Assembly (NCBI GenBank): GCA_944989445.1 | Contig: CALYLW010000014.1 | Coordinates: 2,330,978 to 2,394,977 of the forward strand | Source: Ampullaceana balthica | Taxonomy: Eukaryota; Mollusca; Gastropoda; Lymnaeidae | Direction of reading: 5' to 3' | DNA length: 64,000 nucleotides | Part shown: one piece after another, positions 52,912-64,000 of the stretch | How the letters are laid out: each line of letters begins with the position of its first letter | How positions within the stretch are numbered: the first letter of the stretch is position 1 | The notes under the pieces: generated by a model | What the model saw: the letters and a program-made list of their open reading frames with translations, nothing else | What the model was told of the DNA's origin: nothing | Database searches by the model: none | Translations under genes and position numbers: made by a program

Positions 52912-55900
52912 ATGACGCCATTCAAGCCAGAAACTCCACCTTGGAGCGATCTGCCAGAAACTGTTGTGATCCAAATATTCCAGTGTCTTGGAGATAAAGA
53001 CAGAGTCTCAATGGCCTTGGTAAAATGTTTGTCATGCTATTAAAAACAGCTATTCCCTAGTTATTATCAGTGGCGTCACTAGGGTGATGGGGGATGCGGA
53101 CTCCAACGGGTGACACCATAACAAAGGATGACACCAAAATGAAAAAAAAATGTATGTCCCCTTTATTTGGAACTGGGAGACTGGAAGAAGTAAGGTCTAT
53201 GGGGTAAGTCGTGAGGGGCTGACACAATGAGATACCACACTTGGTGGCACCAATCCAAGTGACTTCTGTGGTTAGTATAAGTCCATTAAGACATAGATTT
53301 TTAAAAAAAGACCTTGAAAGCCTCATCCATTCGTCTTTTTTATTCCATTAAAGGAAAACAGTAGCTATCATCGTAGAAAATTGCTTTTGTTTCTTTAACT
53401 TGCACAGGTGACAAGGAAATGGTACCAAGGGTTTTGTTCCCCAGGTCTTTGGAGGACTAGAACAATTCAATTCATCGGTGCAAGAGCCACACGTGGTTTT
53501 GAATCAGAGAACCAACCATCTTTAGTTTTAACTAATGGTAAAGTATTCAAACTCGGTGACATTTTGGCCCCAGTCTATGTAGCAGTTCAATATTTACATT
53601 TCACCTTACTTCAGCCCGCACTTCCATAATTACAACCAATGATCTAACAACACGACAATACGAGTATTTCTTTTTAATTATTTACCACCATTACCTTAAC
53701 ACCATGACAATATGTTATACTGTTTATTTCTTGTTATTAACCATTGCTCATACTTTCATCATAACTTGATGGTCTAATGTTTACAACCATTGACCTAACA
53801 CCAAGACCAGAGGCCTCACTAGGGGCTGCGGACCGCACCGGGTGACACCATCAAAAGGGGTGACACCAAAATTAAAAAAAATTCTTTATGTTTCCACTAT
53901 TAGGGACTGTCAGACTCGGGGGAGATATAGGGGAAAGTCGTGAGGGGGTGACACCATGAGTTACCGCACTTGGTGACACCAACCCTAGTGACGCCTATGA
54001 CCACGACTATACGAGTATTTAAATTCGATTATTTATAACCATTACCTTAACACCACGACAATATTGTCTAATATTTCAATCCCTTTATTTACAACCATTG
54101 TCTTAACACCATGATAGCACGGTCTAATGTATCTATCGTATTTTTATGACCATTGGCCCTGTACAATGACACCTAGTCTAATTTTTCTGGCTCCTTAAAT
54201 AAAAGACTGTTACTATTCCGAATAATATGGTTCCTTTATATTTAAAAAATGACTAATGAAATTTATATCTGAAAAGGGAAATGTGCCTTCAAGTATCTGA
54301 AAAGGTTCGGTAGTTATCTCAGAGATGTCGAAATCTCCATTCACCATCATTCCGAAAATGAATTCAGCCAGGAATTAAATAGGTTTTCAGAAATTTTGGA
54401 TAAGACCTCCCTGAAAAGAATACGATTAAACTTCTGGAAAAAATTGGTCTCAAGGGACGAGAAGATACTTATCCAAATTATCAAAAACCAAAACTCATTG
54501 GAGGTAAGAAATGCCGCGCTGGAATTTGCCGATAAGAAACCGGTGACGAACATTATCATTGATAAATATTGGAAATTTAGTTATATATTCATTTTGTCAT
54601 TGTTGTACGTTTTTCAATCGTCACTTTTGTGTCCACCAAACGCATAATTATCTTTAGTATTAACAGAAAAATACATATTTTTTTATTATTTAAATAAGAA
54701 TATGATTATGAGTTCGAGGATATGTGACTTTTTGAGCACTCTTATCAAAATTTTATGAAGTGCAACTTGTATTTATCTGTTGAATTTTGTACTAAAATGT
54801 AATTTTCTTGCAGTCCATAAATGAAGTCACGCACTTTAAAAAAGTGTGTGTTGGGGGTGAGGGGAGGCGGTAACACATTTGTGTCGATGTGACGAGGGTT
54901 GAGAGGGGAGTGTTTAAGAACTGTAACGTCACATAAAAATAAACCGTGAAACTTTAAATAAAATTTCCACTTAAATATTTGTTTACGTACAATTCATTCA
55001 ACGACGTTTTAAATGGCTTCACGCGTGTAACGATGCTTGAGTGCAGCCTTACACTAAATGCATACTTAAATGGCAATAAAGTGATTTGAAACAGGCTTAT
55101 TTTCATAAAGGAAATGCGGTCTTTATGGAGGTATGTTGGGGGGGGGGTGGGGGAGCAAAGCTTTTTGACGTCATACTTTAGGGGGGGGGGCTAACTTTTT
55201 CTGATGACGTGTGACGAGGGGGAGGGAGGCGGTCAATTCTATTGACGCCATTTATGGACAGCCCTTAACTAACATTTTCTTCGTTCTTTGGAGGACTAGG
55301 AAAATAAATATTTTTTTATATTATTTTTTTTAGGAAGTCGATGCGTTTTCCTCTTACTTTGACAACCAAAGTAGCCATATAATATTAAAATGCTTAGCCG
55401 AGACCTGTTCAAGAACGCTAAAGAATATTTATTTGCCCTTCATGAGGAATGAGGCTTCCTTATACCAATGTGGATCCGTGATCACGGAGTTTAAGGTGAC
55501 TGTAGAGTAGTAATTGTTCCTGTGGTACGTATTTTTAAAGGAATTTTAGATGATAAGATTGACTTTTCTGAAGCTGTTGATAAATTTTAATTTTATCAAA
55601 GTAAGACTAATTTAATTGTTAAAATTATCAAACGAAAAGAATAATTTGCTTAAATTAGAAATGCATCATTGGCATTTATTTTGAAAATTTTTTATGTACA
55701 GTGTATAAGAAAAAGAAAAGCATTTAAAGAATAAAATATAGAGGATCACACAATAAATACGGGAATCTCAAGAACATATTTCAGGGATCCATTAGTAAAG
55801 GAGGGCGGCAGGCTAGGGGCGTAATTGAAAAATAAAATAAATTCCATTTCTTATATGGCACATTGTAATGTTTCATCTATATATCTACATATATGTATAT

Positions 55901-58900
55901 TTAAAAATGAAAGTATGTATGCATGTATTTATGTATGTATATATGTATGCAAGTCCTTTATAGCTTACTTAACAATGCATCCTATCGCCATTAAACTTTT
56001 GGAGACTTTTGAGTACGCTCCCGGGATGGCAATAGGCAACTTTTTTTTCAAAATTTAACACTCATGGGGCGCCAAAATGGGATGCAGAATGTCTCTGAAA
56101 GTCCATATCCTTGATTCGCATCTCGACCAATTCAAGGAGAACATGGGCGCTTACTCCGAGGAGCAGGGCGTGCGCTTTCATCAAGATATCTTGGACTTTG
56201 AACGTCGTTACCAAGGATAGTATAACGAAAACATGATGGGGGACTACTTTTGGGGGCTACTTCGAGAGAATGATTCATAGTACAATCATAAATCTAGAAA
56301 ATCTACACATTTCTGAAACGTTTTAAAAATTAACTCTCATGGGGACTGGCGGATCACAATGTCCTTTTCTTTTCTTAAATGAGCAATATTAAAATTAGTT
56401 TAAGTGTACGCTACTGTGAAAAAGGATGGATCTTGACCAAACTTTGTATATAAAAACTTTATAGCCCATGTTAAATATGAAAGACATCAAACTCCTAATG
56501 ACTGCAAACGTTTATGACTTTTATCCCCTTTCGTTTATACATGATTTTGACAAAATTACAAATGTAATTATTATACAGATTGATATTAACAGGTGTTTTG
56601 AGCTTTACATATTGCACCGATGGGACCCCGAGGCCCATAGTTTTTTATAAACATTATATAATTATTATTTAAATATACGATTGCTATAAAACTTTGGAAG
56701 GTTGTTGAGTTTGCCTCACGAAAGTTTTTTGCATAAACAAGTTATAAAAATAAAAATAAAAGTAGGCCGTTGTTTTTTCCTTATTTATGCTAAGTAAATA
56801 GTTTTTAAAAGATTGGATTCTGGTTTAATGGATATTGACAAAAATGTTTACATTAAACTTGAAAAGCTATAATACAGTATTATAAAGAATTTAAATCCTA
56901 ATCTCAACTTCTTCGGGGCCATGATTGGCCGAAATGAGTTGGCTTTTGCTTTATTAAGCCTTTAAGAATGTATGTCCCATTCGATTTCACACGATCTTGA
57001 AATGTTATTTTTACCTATATCGGCAATGATCAAGATTGAAATCGACATCTTTTTTAACTTACATCTTGCACCATTTGGGCCATGGTGGCCCTTAATGTCG
57101 TTTTTACCGATATGAGCTATATACATATGTCAAACATTTGCTACCGGCACAATTCAACAGATCGACATGAAACTTTGTGAAGTTGTTTTTTGTAATTACC
57201 ACTCATCCGGGGTGGGGGTCCAAAATGTTGCGATTTTCCTTAAATGTGCTAAATTAATGTTACAGGGTTTATGGATGTATCTTGACCAAAATTGATACAT
57301 AAATACGTAATGGTCCATAATTAAAAATACTATGGGACGTTGAAATTCTTATGTCTATTCCTTTTTCCCCCAAGGGCCATTTTTTTTTACTTTTAAGACG
57401 TTTTTTCCCTTTCGATTTTACATGATGTAGACATATGTTAACACTCATATCCATCATGATCCAGATTGCAATATACGAGTATAGGGATTTTGAAATGTAT
57501 ATCTTGAACCATTTAGGAAGCCAGGACCTTTAATGTTCTTTAGTAAAATAAATGCTTTATAGTTATTATTATATTCAACCGATGGCCCTGATTATTTAAT
57601 AATTTGTTGCGTAAAAATTTTTTTTTAAAAAGTAAGTCCCATAACCGATGGTCGTAGGGTATCCCTAATGTTTCCATTGCGTACAATCACAATAAAAAAA
57701 ATTAAATTTTCACTCATTTTGGGGTCGGGGCCCTTAATATCGTTTTTTTCTTTTGTAAGCTCTTTAAATAATATTTTATTTGTTCGTTTGCAATGAAACT
57801 TGGACTCTTTTTGTTTTTTGCACACATCCGTGAGGGTTTCTTGCATAGTTGTTTTTAAAAAGTACCACTCATTGGCTTCTTTGAATTTATTCCTTTTTAC
57901 TGAGATCGTTTCAACGCACGACGGGTCTCCTAGTTTACTATAAATTAAACAGTGATTTTTTTATAGGATTTTTAAAATAAATTTTTAAAACAAATCTATT
58001 GGTTTTATTGGATTATTTTAAAGATCCCGTTTTTTGTGTCGCCATACTGTTACTAATTGCGAAGTCTCGTATGGGCACTTATCATATCACCCTCTTCAGT
58101 TTTACTCCTTAAAGTTTTGGAAAGCTCTTACCATTTATATGAAACATAATGAGCAAATGCATTGACATTGAGATCATTAGATTGAGAAAGTCTGACCTTA
58201 TCGAAGTGATAAAAGTAATTTTTTTTTACAATATTTTTTTTCAGCCATTCACCAACATTTCAACTATGAAATTAGACAGGACATTTCTTTCCGATGAATT
58301 GTTGTCATTCTGGAGCCGGGAATGTCCATCTCTTACATTCATCCTGATATGGGTTACGCCACTGAGTATGTTGATATTGTTTTTTCTTTCTGTATCATTT
58401 ATATACATTTATAAAACTGTCTTTTGAAAGCACTTTCATTTGAAAAGGTTTTAAAATATTAACGCAATTGTATGTTATTTTAACGATATTTAGTGTCTAT
58501 TTACTAGTGACATTTTCGTAATATAGATTCTCATAGATTCCTGCTACTTTCAAAGTCACAGTGCGCATGTTCATTGTGTGGGATGGAAAGGAGAATGTTT
58601 AGTGCAATGTATGAAAATGACATTTGTAGTCTAACCACGAGATTGTTATTTGTAGTTTGAAATCCTACACATATTATAGAGAACGCAGATAAAATGCACA
58701 TGGTCATGTCACCTGTGAAAATCCCACTCTGTAAGGCAGATAATACAAGATATAGAAGTAAAAAGCTAAAAACTTGAGAAAAAGCTTTTTGTTATGTTTT
58801 ACTCAAACAAAAGCGCCATGAACAGTGAGTTTCCGAGAACAGTGAAAAATATCATGATATGAAACCTTTTTCTACTTGTGTGATGGGAGATGTACAGTCA

Positions 58901-61318
58901 AGTCTCCGAAAGTAAAGCGAGTAAACTACGCACAGATATGCAAATTTATAAGTAAAAAAATAATTCAAAGAATATGTTAATCATGGTTGATTCATTTAAG
59001 AGATATTCAAAATAAAAAGAAGCGAGAAGCAATAACAAACATTGAATAACCCCAGTTCTTTGATTTTTATTGCAAAGTTAGATTGGTTCAACTGATCTCA
59101 CAGTTCCAAATCAGCGGGTTGTTCTTTTATTTAAATAACATACATATAATGACCAAACCAACATAGGAACCTGTGAAATGAAGCTATCATATTGATCTAT
59201 TAATTAACTGTAGCGATATTTCTACTACAAGGTTTGTAGAAAAAAAACCGTAAAAACAAAGTTTTTTTTACTATAAATCCTTTATATATGAGACATAACT
59301 AAAATTATGATTAATATAATACGCACCGCGCGACAAACTAAAATAAACATTTACAGAATGGGAAAATATGATAAAAGTATGTTTAATATAATACGCACCG
59401 CGAGACTGATTAAGATAAACATTTACATTTAATTACAGTATATTCGATCGATGTTGAATTTTGATAGATCGTTTTTATCGTCGCCACAAGTCTGCCTGCT
59501 AAATTTCAGCTCGATAGGATACCGGAAAGTGGGTTACAAATCAATCAAAACTTTTGCGAAAAACAGACGCTACGAGTTAATATAAATCATTTTTAAAAAA
59601 AAATATTTCTTCTGTGCTTGAAAGCCGTGTTATGTATTGGGCAATATTGTTTGTATGTTAAAATACATACTTTGGATGCCCCCAGCATTGTTTTTATACC
59701 GAATAATCTGTTCCTGATAAATTGTTTTTAAATTAGTTATAAGTCATGAATCATCACAACGCTTAAAAGCGCGTAAAATAATCTAGTCTACAAGTTTATG
59801 AATTCACATATTACCAAGGCATTTTTTATTACAGAAATAAATTATTCAGGAACTCTAGTAAGCGACAGTGCGTGGATGGCATTGGTAAAGACCCACCCAG
59901 ATCTATTAGCGGACATCCATGCCATTGAAGACTACGAGAAACAATCAAAGCTCTGTCTTGACATTTTGTCGCCAGCGTTGCCACTGTCGACTTTCTTTTG
60001 GGACGCGTATCTTCACTTCAGAACTGAGCTGGAGGTAGGGTTAACCCTGAAAACGAAATCCATGTTTTTATATTACTCATCTTGTTGTTTGTTTACATAA
60101 TGAATGTAGTGAGTATCCCTATGAGGTAAAATAATTCAAACATTTTTTTTTAAATTAAAAAATGGTATCCTTAAGTTTGAAACGAAATTCCCACGAGATC
60201 TATCCAACGGAGGTATAACGTAGGGATTTGCAAATTTAAAGAGAGTGTTTGTTCATTTTATATGAATGTAACTTCTCAAAACAAGACATTTGAAAAATAT
60301 TTATACATGCACATTACCAATTTTTGCATAATTTTATAAAATTTCCATTAATTTATACTTACTTATTTCGCGACTTTTCAACCCTATTTACACACGGCGA
60401 CATGATCGCAATGACGTCAAAGAAAGGTTCTTCGCGTGTTCTTTACATTAAAAAACTCATTTGTGCAGTTAAAACCAAACTTCTCTAAAAAAATGTCATT
60501 CACCAGTCGCAGAAATTTAAATTTGATTATTCAATATGGTATGGCATCTCTGTCTGTCTACAAAAGACGATAGATTTATCTTTATTATTTGCAGCTCTTG
60601 GTGTGGCTGATGTGACCAATCCTCGAGTGGCTGTCTCTTTTGCATGTCACACACACGAATGCAGTGGGGCAGTGTTGCCTGGACTTCCTTCTCGCTCTTT
60701 TTTTCAACTGCTTCTGCCCTTGTTTGCTCCTCTGCTCTTAGTGATCCTTCTTTCACTATAGCCCGCCACGTGGACCTATCCTCTGCCAGGTTTTTCCAGC
60801 TTTGTATGTCAATGTTGGCTGATTGAAAAACCCAATCTATCTACAAAATCGTATTGGCCAACACTGTCATAAACTCATCGCACGACTGACCCCTACGTGT
60901 TAAATTGGTGTTTCAATTTTTGAGACGCTGAAGAGTGAACATCTGATCCTCTTTTAAATTAATTTTGGCCGCAGCGCTTTCATTAAACATAATTTGTAAA
61001 AGTATCTTGTTATATCTCATACTATCTTCTAAACGATTTAAGAAGCAGCCTATATGTTTTAAAAAAAATAGTATTTAAAAAAAAACATTCTGTCCTTAAC
61101 AACAGTAACCAAAACAATTTTATTGTTGGAGAAAATAAATATTTACTCATGAAACTTTCATAGGCCACTACTTTGTCTTCTCTCTAGCTGACCAACTTCC
61201 TTCACCGTATCGCAAACTACCATAGAACTCTAAGTTGTCTGTATTTACAATTTATTGTGGATTTTGAGGATGTGAATCAGGCTTCAGTGATGAATATACT
61301 GTCACAGTGCAGCAACCT
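52912..61318 (+). CDS. F-box gene D, FBXO39-like, exons 1-7 (continues right)
   Basis: Exons: 52912-53019, 53408-53537, 54277-54503, 55334-55495, 58245-58365, 59835-60034, 61188-61318; exon 8 is outside. The start ATG is followed by TPFKPETPPWSDLPETVVIQ; with exon 2 (VTRKWYQGFCSPGLWRTRTI) this forms a full F-box that would bind SKP1. The remaining exons code for the leucine-rich region (exon 3 FKYLKRFGSYLRDVEISIHH; exon 5 PFTNISTMKLDRTFLSDELL; exon 7 LTNFLHRIANYHRTLSCLYL). All visible exons are open, all donors and acceptors are GT/AG and phases agree (0, 1, 0, 0, 1, 0, 2). It is the best candidate for a working copy. Expected total about 390 aa. Confidence 0.85.
53069..53271. mobile_element. 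MITE (AGTGGCGTCACTAGGG ends), gene D intron 1
   Basis: Uninterrupted version of the intron 1 element also seen in B and C; it shows the ancestral state for the solo LTR and hAT MITE insertions in gene C. Confidence 0.75.
53806..53998. mobile_element. Second copy of the AGTGGCGTCACTAGGG MITE, intron 2
   Basis: Starts AGAGGCCTCACTAGGGG and ends CCCTAGTGACGCC; contains GGTGACACCATCAAAAGGGG. Specific to gene D. Confidence 0.7.
54811..55264. mobile_element. PIF-like MITE, gene D intron 3
   Basis: Same position as the gene C element at 36118, without the LINE. The first few bases of the left end are lost (AGTCCATAAATGAAGTCAC); the right end is ATTTATGGACAGCCC then TTA. Confidence 0.75.
55876..57933 (+). 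mobile_element. Non-autonomous Helitron with GGGGCCCC modules, gene D intron 4
   Basis: Starts TCTATATATCTACATATATG after A and ends GCACGACGGGTCTCCTAG before T. Gene C intron 4 is uninterrupted at this place. It shares both termini and the module content with 43276-46292 (for example ttggagacttttgagtacgc near the 5' end) but is shorter. Short open frames inside carry no known domain. Confidence 0.8.
58366..59240 (+). other. Intron 5 of gene D, left part
   Basis: Duplicated intron sequence shared with genes A and B (ttgtagtttgaaatcctaca onward). No gene seen. Confidence 0.6.
59241..59597 (-). mobile_element. Short Helentron-like unit (family 2) in gene D intron 5
   Basis: Minus orientation: CCGTAAAAACAAAG, TATAAATCCTTTATATATGA at the left; GAGTTAATATAAATCATTTT at the right. 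A segment with taatacgcaccgcg is present twice. Genes A and B have the empty site (gtaaaaagatttcttccgtg in A). Confidence 0.75.
60035..60540 (+). other. Intron 6 of gene D
   Basis: Duplicated intron sequence (ttatttcgcgacttttcaac and neighbours), without the Helentron-like unit seen in gene C. No gene seen. Confidence 0.6.
60541..60832 (-). mobile_element. LINE 3' fragment with zinc-finger tail
   Basis: The minus strand reads CKRDSHSRIGHISHTKSCK and stops, the C-terminal CCHH-like tail of many LINE ORF2 proteins. A short 3' region follows. Upstream the reading is partly open (RAEAVEKKSEKEVQATLPHC). Only in gene D. Confidence 0.65.
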
Positions 61319-61554
61319 GTAAGTTAATTTTTTTATCTTTTTTTATAGACCCAATCCTTAAACCAACTAAAGTGGATAATAATACATTACCGAATCTTTT
61401 TTCACCAGATGCAATCATAATCTTATTGTTCTTGATTGGGCAATCCTTTGGGAGTTGTAAGAGGCTAACGTTATGATTGATAGAAAAAAAATCATCTAAT
61501 GCAATGAAAGAGGAACGAAAGAGAGGTCAATAGTATCTTGCTAAATTTGCAAAG

Positions 61555-61585
<31 letters not shown>
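61319..61585 (+). other. Start of intron 7 of gene D, ending in (TA)n
   Basis: Duplicated intron sequence followed by a TA run (61560-61585) that borders the Helitron 3' end. Confidence 0.7.
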
Positions 61586-61589
<4 letters not shown>

Positions 61590-62816
61590 CGGCTAATCCC
61601 GGGTTTAAAATAAGGTATTCTGTAGAAGCGTACACAACTGTTTATTTGCATGCAATAAAAGGGTACATTTAACTTGAAGCAATGTGATAGACAACATTAA
61701 TGGCAGTTCCATTTGGAGTGTGTACAAAAAGATTTTCCTCTTTAACAAATCTGGAGCAGGCCACATACAACTGTCCATGAGAAAAGCATGGTGTCTTCAA
61801 GTCTATACCAGCAATCCCAAGAGACTGAGTAATTATTTATACAATTTCTTTACCTGTTACCATCGCCAAATGATAGTTAACAACCACCGAAAGTTTCATG
61901 CTTCTACCTACACGGGAAATAGGATAATTTGTTTATTTTTTATAGAGCTCAAATAAGGAAAAAAACTACATTTTGGGCCCCCGGCCCCAAGTATCTTATA
62001 TGTTTGGAACGAAACCTGTTTAAGAACCTTTCTCATGTCATTGTGTGTATGTGAACCAAATTTCACGTTATTTGGTTGTCTGTATCTTGAGTTATTTGGG
62101 AACAGACAGACAGACAGACAACAACAAATGTGTCTTATATGTATAACATTTGGGCCCCCGGCCCCCCAGTTAGTGATATTTTTTTCGACTACTACCATCG
62201 CGGGAGGGTACTCAACAAATTTCCAAAGTTCATGTTTCTACCTACAGAGAAAGATGAGGAATTAGTGTTGATTAGGTTTTATTTAGCCCATATAAGGAAA
62301 AAACGATTTTTATCCCCCGGCCACCCATGAGTGAAAATTTAAAATTATTTTTCGCCAATTATCGTCATAAGAGTGTATTCAGCAAGTTGCCAAAGATTCA
62401 TGCTTCTACCTTCACGGGAAGTTGAAGAATTAGTGTTGAATCAGTTTTAAATATAAGAAAAAAAAACTACATTGGGCTCCCGGCCCCCAGTAAGTGATAA
62501 TCTATATAATTTTTTAACTGTTACCATCGCCAAATGATAGTTAACCACCGAAAGTTTCATGCTTCTACCTACACGGGAAATAGGATAATTGTTTATTTTT
62601 ATTTTTTATAGAGCTCAAATAAGGAAAAAAACTACATTTTGGGCCCCCGGCCCCCAGTATCTTATATGTTTGGAACGAAACCTGTTTAAGAACCTTTCTC
62701 ATGTCATTGTGTGTATGTGTACCAAATTTCACGTTATTTGGTTGTCTGTATCTTGAGTTATTAGGGAACAGACAGACAGACAGACATACAACAAATGTGT
62801 CTTATATGTATAGAGA
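61586..62816 (-). mobile_element. Helitron deletion derivative keeping the helicase tail
   Basis: On the minus strand it begins TCTCTATACATATAAGACAC (62816) after A and ends with the hairpin CCCGGGATTAGCCGGG (61603-61588) in the TA run. The 5' half has duplicated segments (61960-62125 and 62610-62800) with GGGCCCCCGGCCCC cores and (GACA)n runs. Near the 3' end (61669-61850) it encodes LKTPCFSHGQLYVACSRFVK, helicase motif VI, and a stop at 61669. Confidence 0.78.
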
Positions 62817-62834
62817 TAATAAGATATATATATA

Positions 62835-64000
62835 CTAGGGGCAAGTACCCGGCTTCGCCCGGGTTTAAAATAAGGTTTTCTGTAGAAGCGTACACAACTA
62901 ACTGTTTACTTGCATGCTATAAAATGGTACATTTAACAGTGTATGTGCTGCATGGCTTAATTTCAAGGATGTCACCATCCTCATCTTTCACAATAACAGT
63001 TTTGAGATCTTCAAATGAAATAGGTCCCCGAATATGGTGCAGCAGGAGGCGCATGTGAAATGCTTCTCTGTTGTGAGGATGCACAGTGTACACTCTTCCC
63101 AAGGCATTGTCTGTCACATATCCCGGGAAGTCTGCAAGAGGTATACCTTTTTTCGGATTTGCCAGACCTTTTGACTGGCATCCCAGCGAAAATGTCTAGG
63201 CACTTCAGAATACAGCAATGTTTTTGCAAGAGGATCTGTTTTGCAGAGATCAAAAAACGCTGTTAATGTAGTCTTTGTTGGAGTGTCTGTCAAATGTGCT
63301 GTTGGCTGTCCTGGTTTATAGTATACTCCTTGGCCTCCTTCAAGATGTACTGCCAAGTGAACAACTGTTGGATACCTTTGATGGATGGGAAAGTTAAGCA
63401 GGCGCCACACTGCCTCACTGCTACTAATGTATCGTCCTTGTTGATAATTAATTGGTAACCCCATCAAGCCTGTTCGGCATTTCATTTGCAACAGTAAACA
63501 TGGCTGCATCACTTCCCTTGGTAACATAATTGCAAATCTACTTGATGCTTGTGTTTCTATGACGTACATAGGTCATTCCATCCTGTGCATATTCATGCAT
63601 GTAACGGGGCCCTCCACTGAAGGATGAAGGCAGCACCACTAATTTGCCAATATTTTCAGAAGTCACATTGTTGTCATTCCTTACTGCCTCTAATAGTACA
63701 CCATAGTCCTCAGCTCTAAGTTTTGTTTGGTTGAGTCTGATGAAACGCAATCTCTCATTCTCAACCTTAGCATACATATCCACTATGTATTGCTGGAAAA
63801 GGCGCGGGCATCTGAGGAGTGTATTAAATTCGTTGACTCTTTGCATCATGCGATATGCATAGTAGTCATTGCTTGTGGCCTTGTTTACATCTTTTATGTT
63901 CAAATCATAGCCATCTTCTCCTCTAACAAATAGCAGAGGATACTGAAGTGGATCATATGACCTGTGAGTGTCTTGAATCCCTTTGAAGTGGCATTTGTGA
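62835..64000 (-). pseudogene. Helitron with partial Rep, helicase deleted, runs off the right edge
   Basis: The 3' end at 62835 is CCCGGGCGAAGCCGGG, GTACTTGCCCCTAG before T. From the right edge inward the minus strand reads SYDPLQYPLLFVRGEDGYDL, YYAYRMMQRVNEFNTLL, LPSSFSGGPRYMHEYAQDGM (the Helitron-like N domain). Near 63535 it jumps to GRYISSSEAVWRLLNFPIHQ, so the part with the HUH catalytic site is deleted. A frameshift near 63160 leads to GRVYTVHPHNREAFHMRLLL and SFEDLKTV. Then a second deletion removes the whole helicase and joins the common 3' end (gttaaatgtacc) at about 62935. Not functional. Confidence 0.85.

Noticed and set aside
55825..58427. Short + strand frames as independent genes
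   Set aside because: Those up to 57933 lie in a non-coding Helitron; 58149-58427 is F-box exon 5 read through its introns.
1..64000. Bacterial or phage origin
   Set aside because: Introns, LINEs, SINE, gypsy and Helitrons, and low gene density exclude it.

Overview
This 64 kb window is AT-rich animal nuclear DNA. Coding exons are short, split by phase-matched GT-AG introns, and embedded in very dense transposable elements. The mix of L2-like and jockey-like LINEs, Helitrons, Helentron-like tandem elements, hAT, PIF-like and Ginger-like DNA elements, a Ty3/gypsy element and a tRNA-derived SINE fits a lophotrochozoan, perhaps a gastropod mollusc. The species is inferred only loosely.

The only host genes I can support form a tandem array of one F-box family, all on the + strand, about 16 to 20 kb apart. 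Gene A shows its last three exons (4533-7540). Gene B (16401-26140) is a pseudogene with deletions. Gene C (32541-50289) has all eight exons. Gene D (from 52912) shows exons 1-7 and runs off the right edge. The F-box is in exon 1 and the start of exon 2, and the rest resembles the degenerate leucine-rich part of FBXO39/FBXO33-type proteins. Exon lengths and phases are almost constant between copies. Genes B, C and D are each preceded by the same decayed, internally deleted LINE, so that LINE was already there when the unit duplicated.

Because the copies are paralogous, each serves as an empty site for insertions in the others, and many element ends can be read to the base. 1-3480: Helentron-like array in intron 5 of gene A. 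10055-14678: a decayed Helitron with coding remnants, itself split by a Helentron-like dimer. 14709-16375: LINE remnants. 20380-22808: jockey-like LINE inside gene B. 23590-25433: DNA element carrying another Helentron-like dimer. 27641-32163: gypsy element with a 13-copy 57-bp minisatellite, inserted in a decayed LINE. 32701-50200: introns of gene C with nested elements, including a near-intact L2-like LINE, a 3 kb non-autonomous Helitron built of GGGGCCCC modules, a Ginger-like remnant and a ZBED5-like hAT remnant. 50860-52840: decayed LINE carrying one Helentron-like and one Helitron insertion. 55876-57933: second GGGGCCCC Helitron in gene D. 61586-64000: two Helitron deletion derivatives in a row, one keeping the helicase tail and the other part of the Rep region.

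There is no operon-like gene cooperation. The genes would work as F-box substrate adaptors of SCF ubiquitin ligases, and the remaining features are mobile-element biology.
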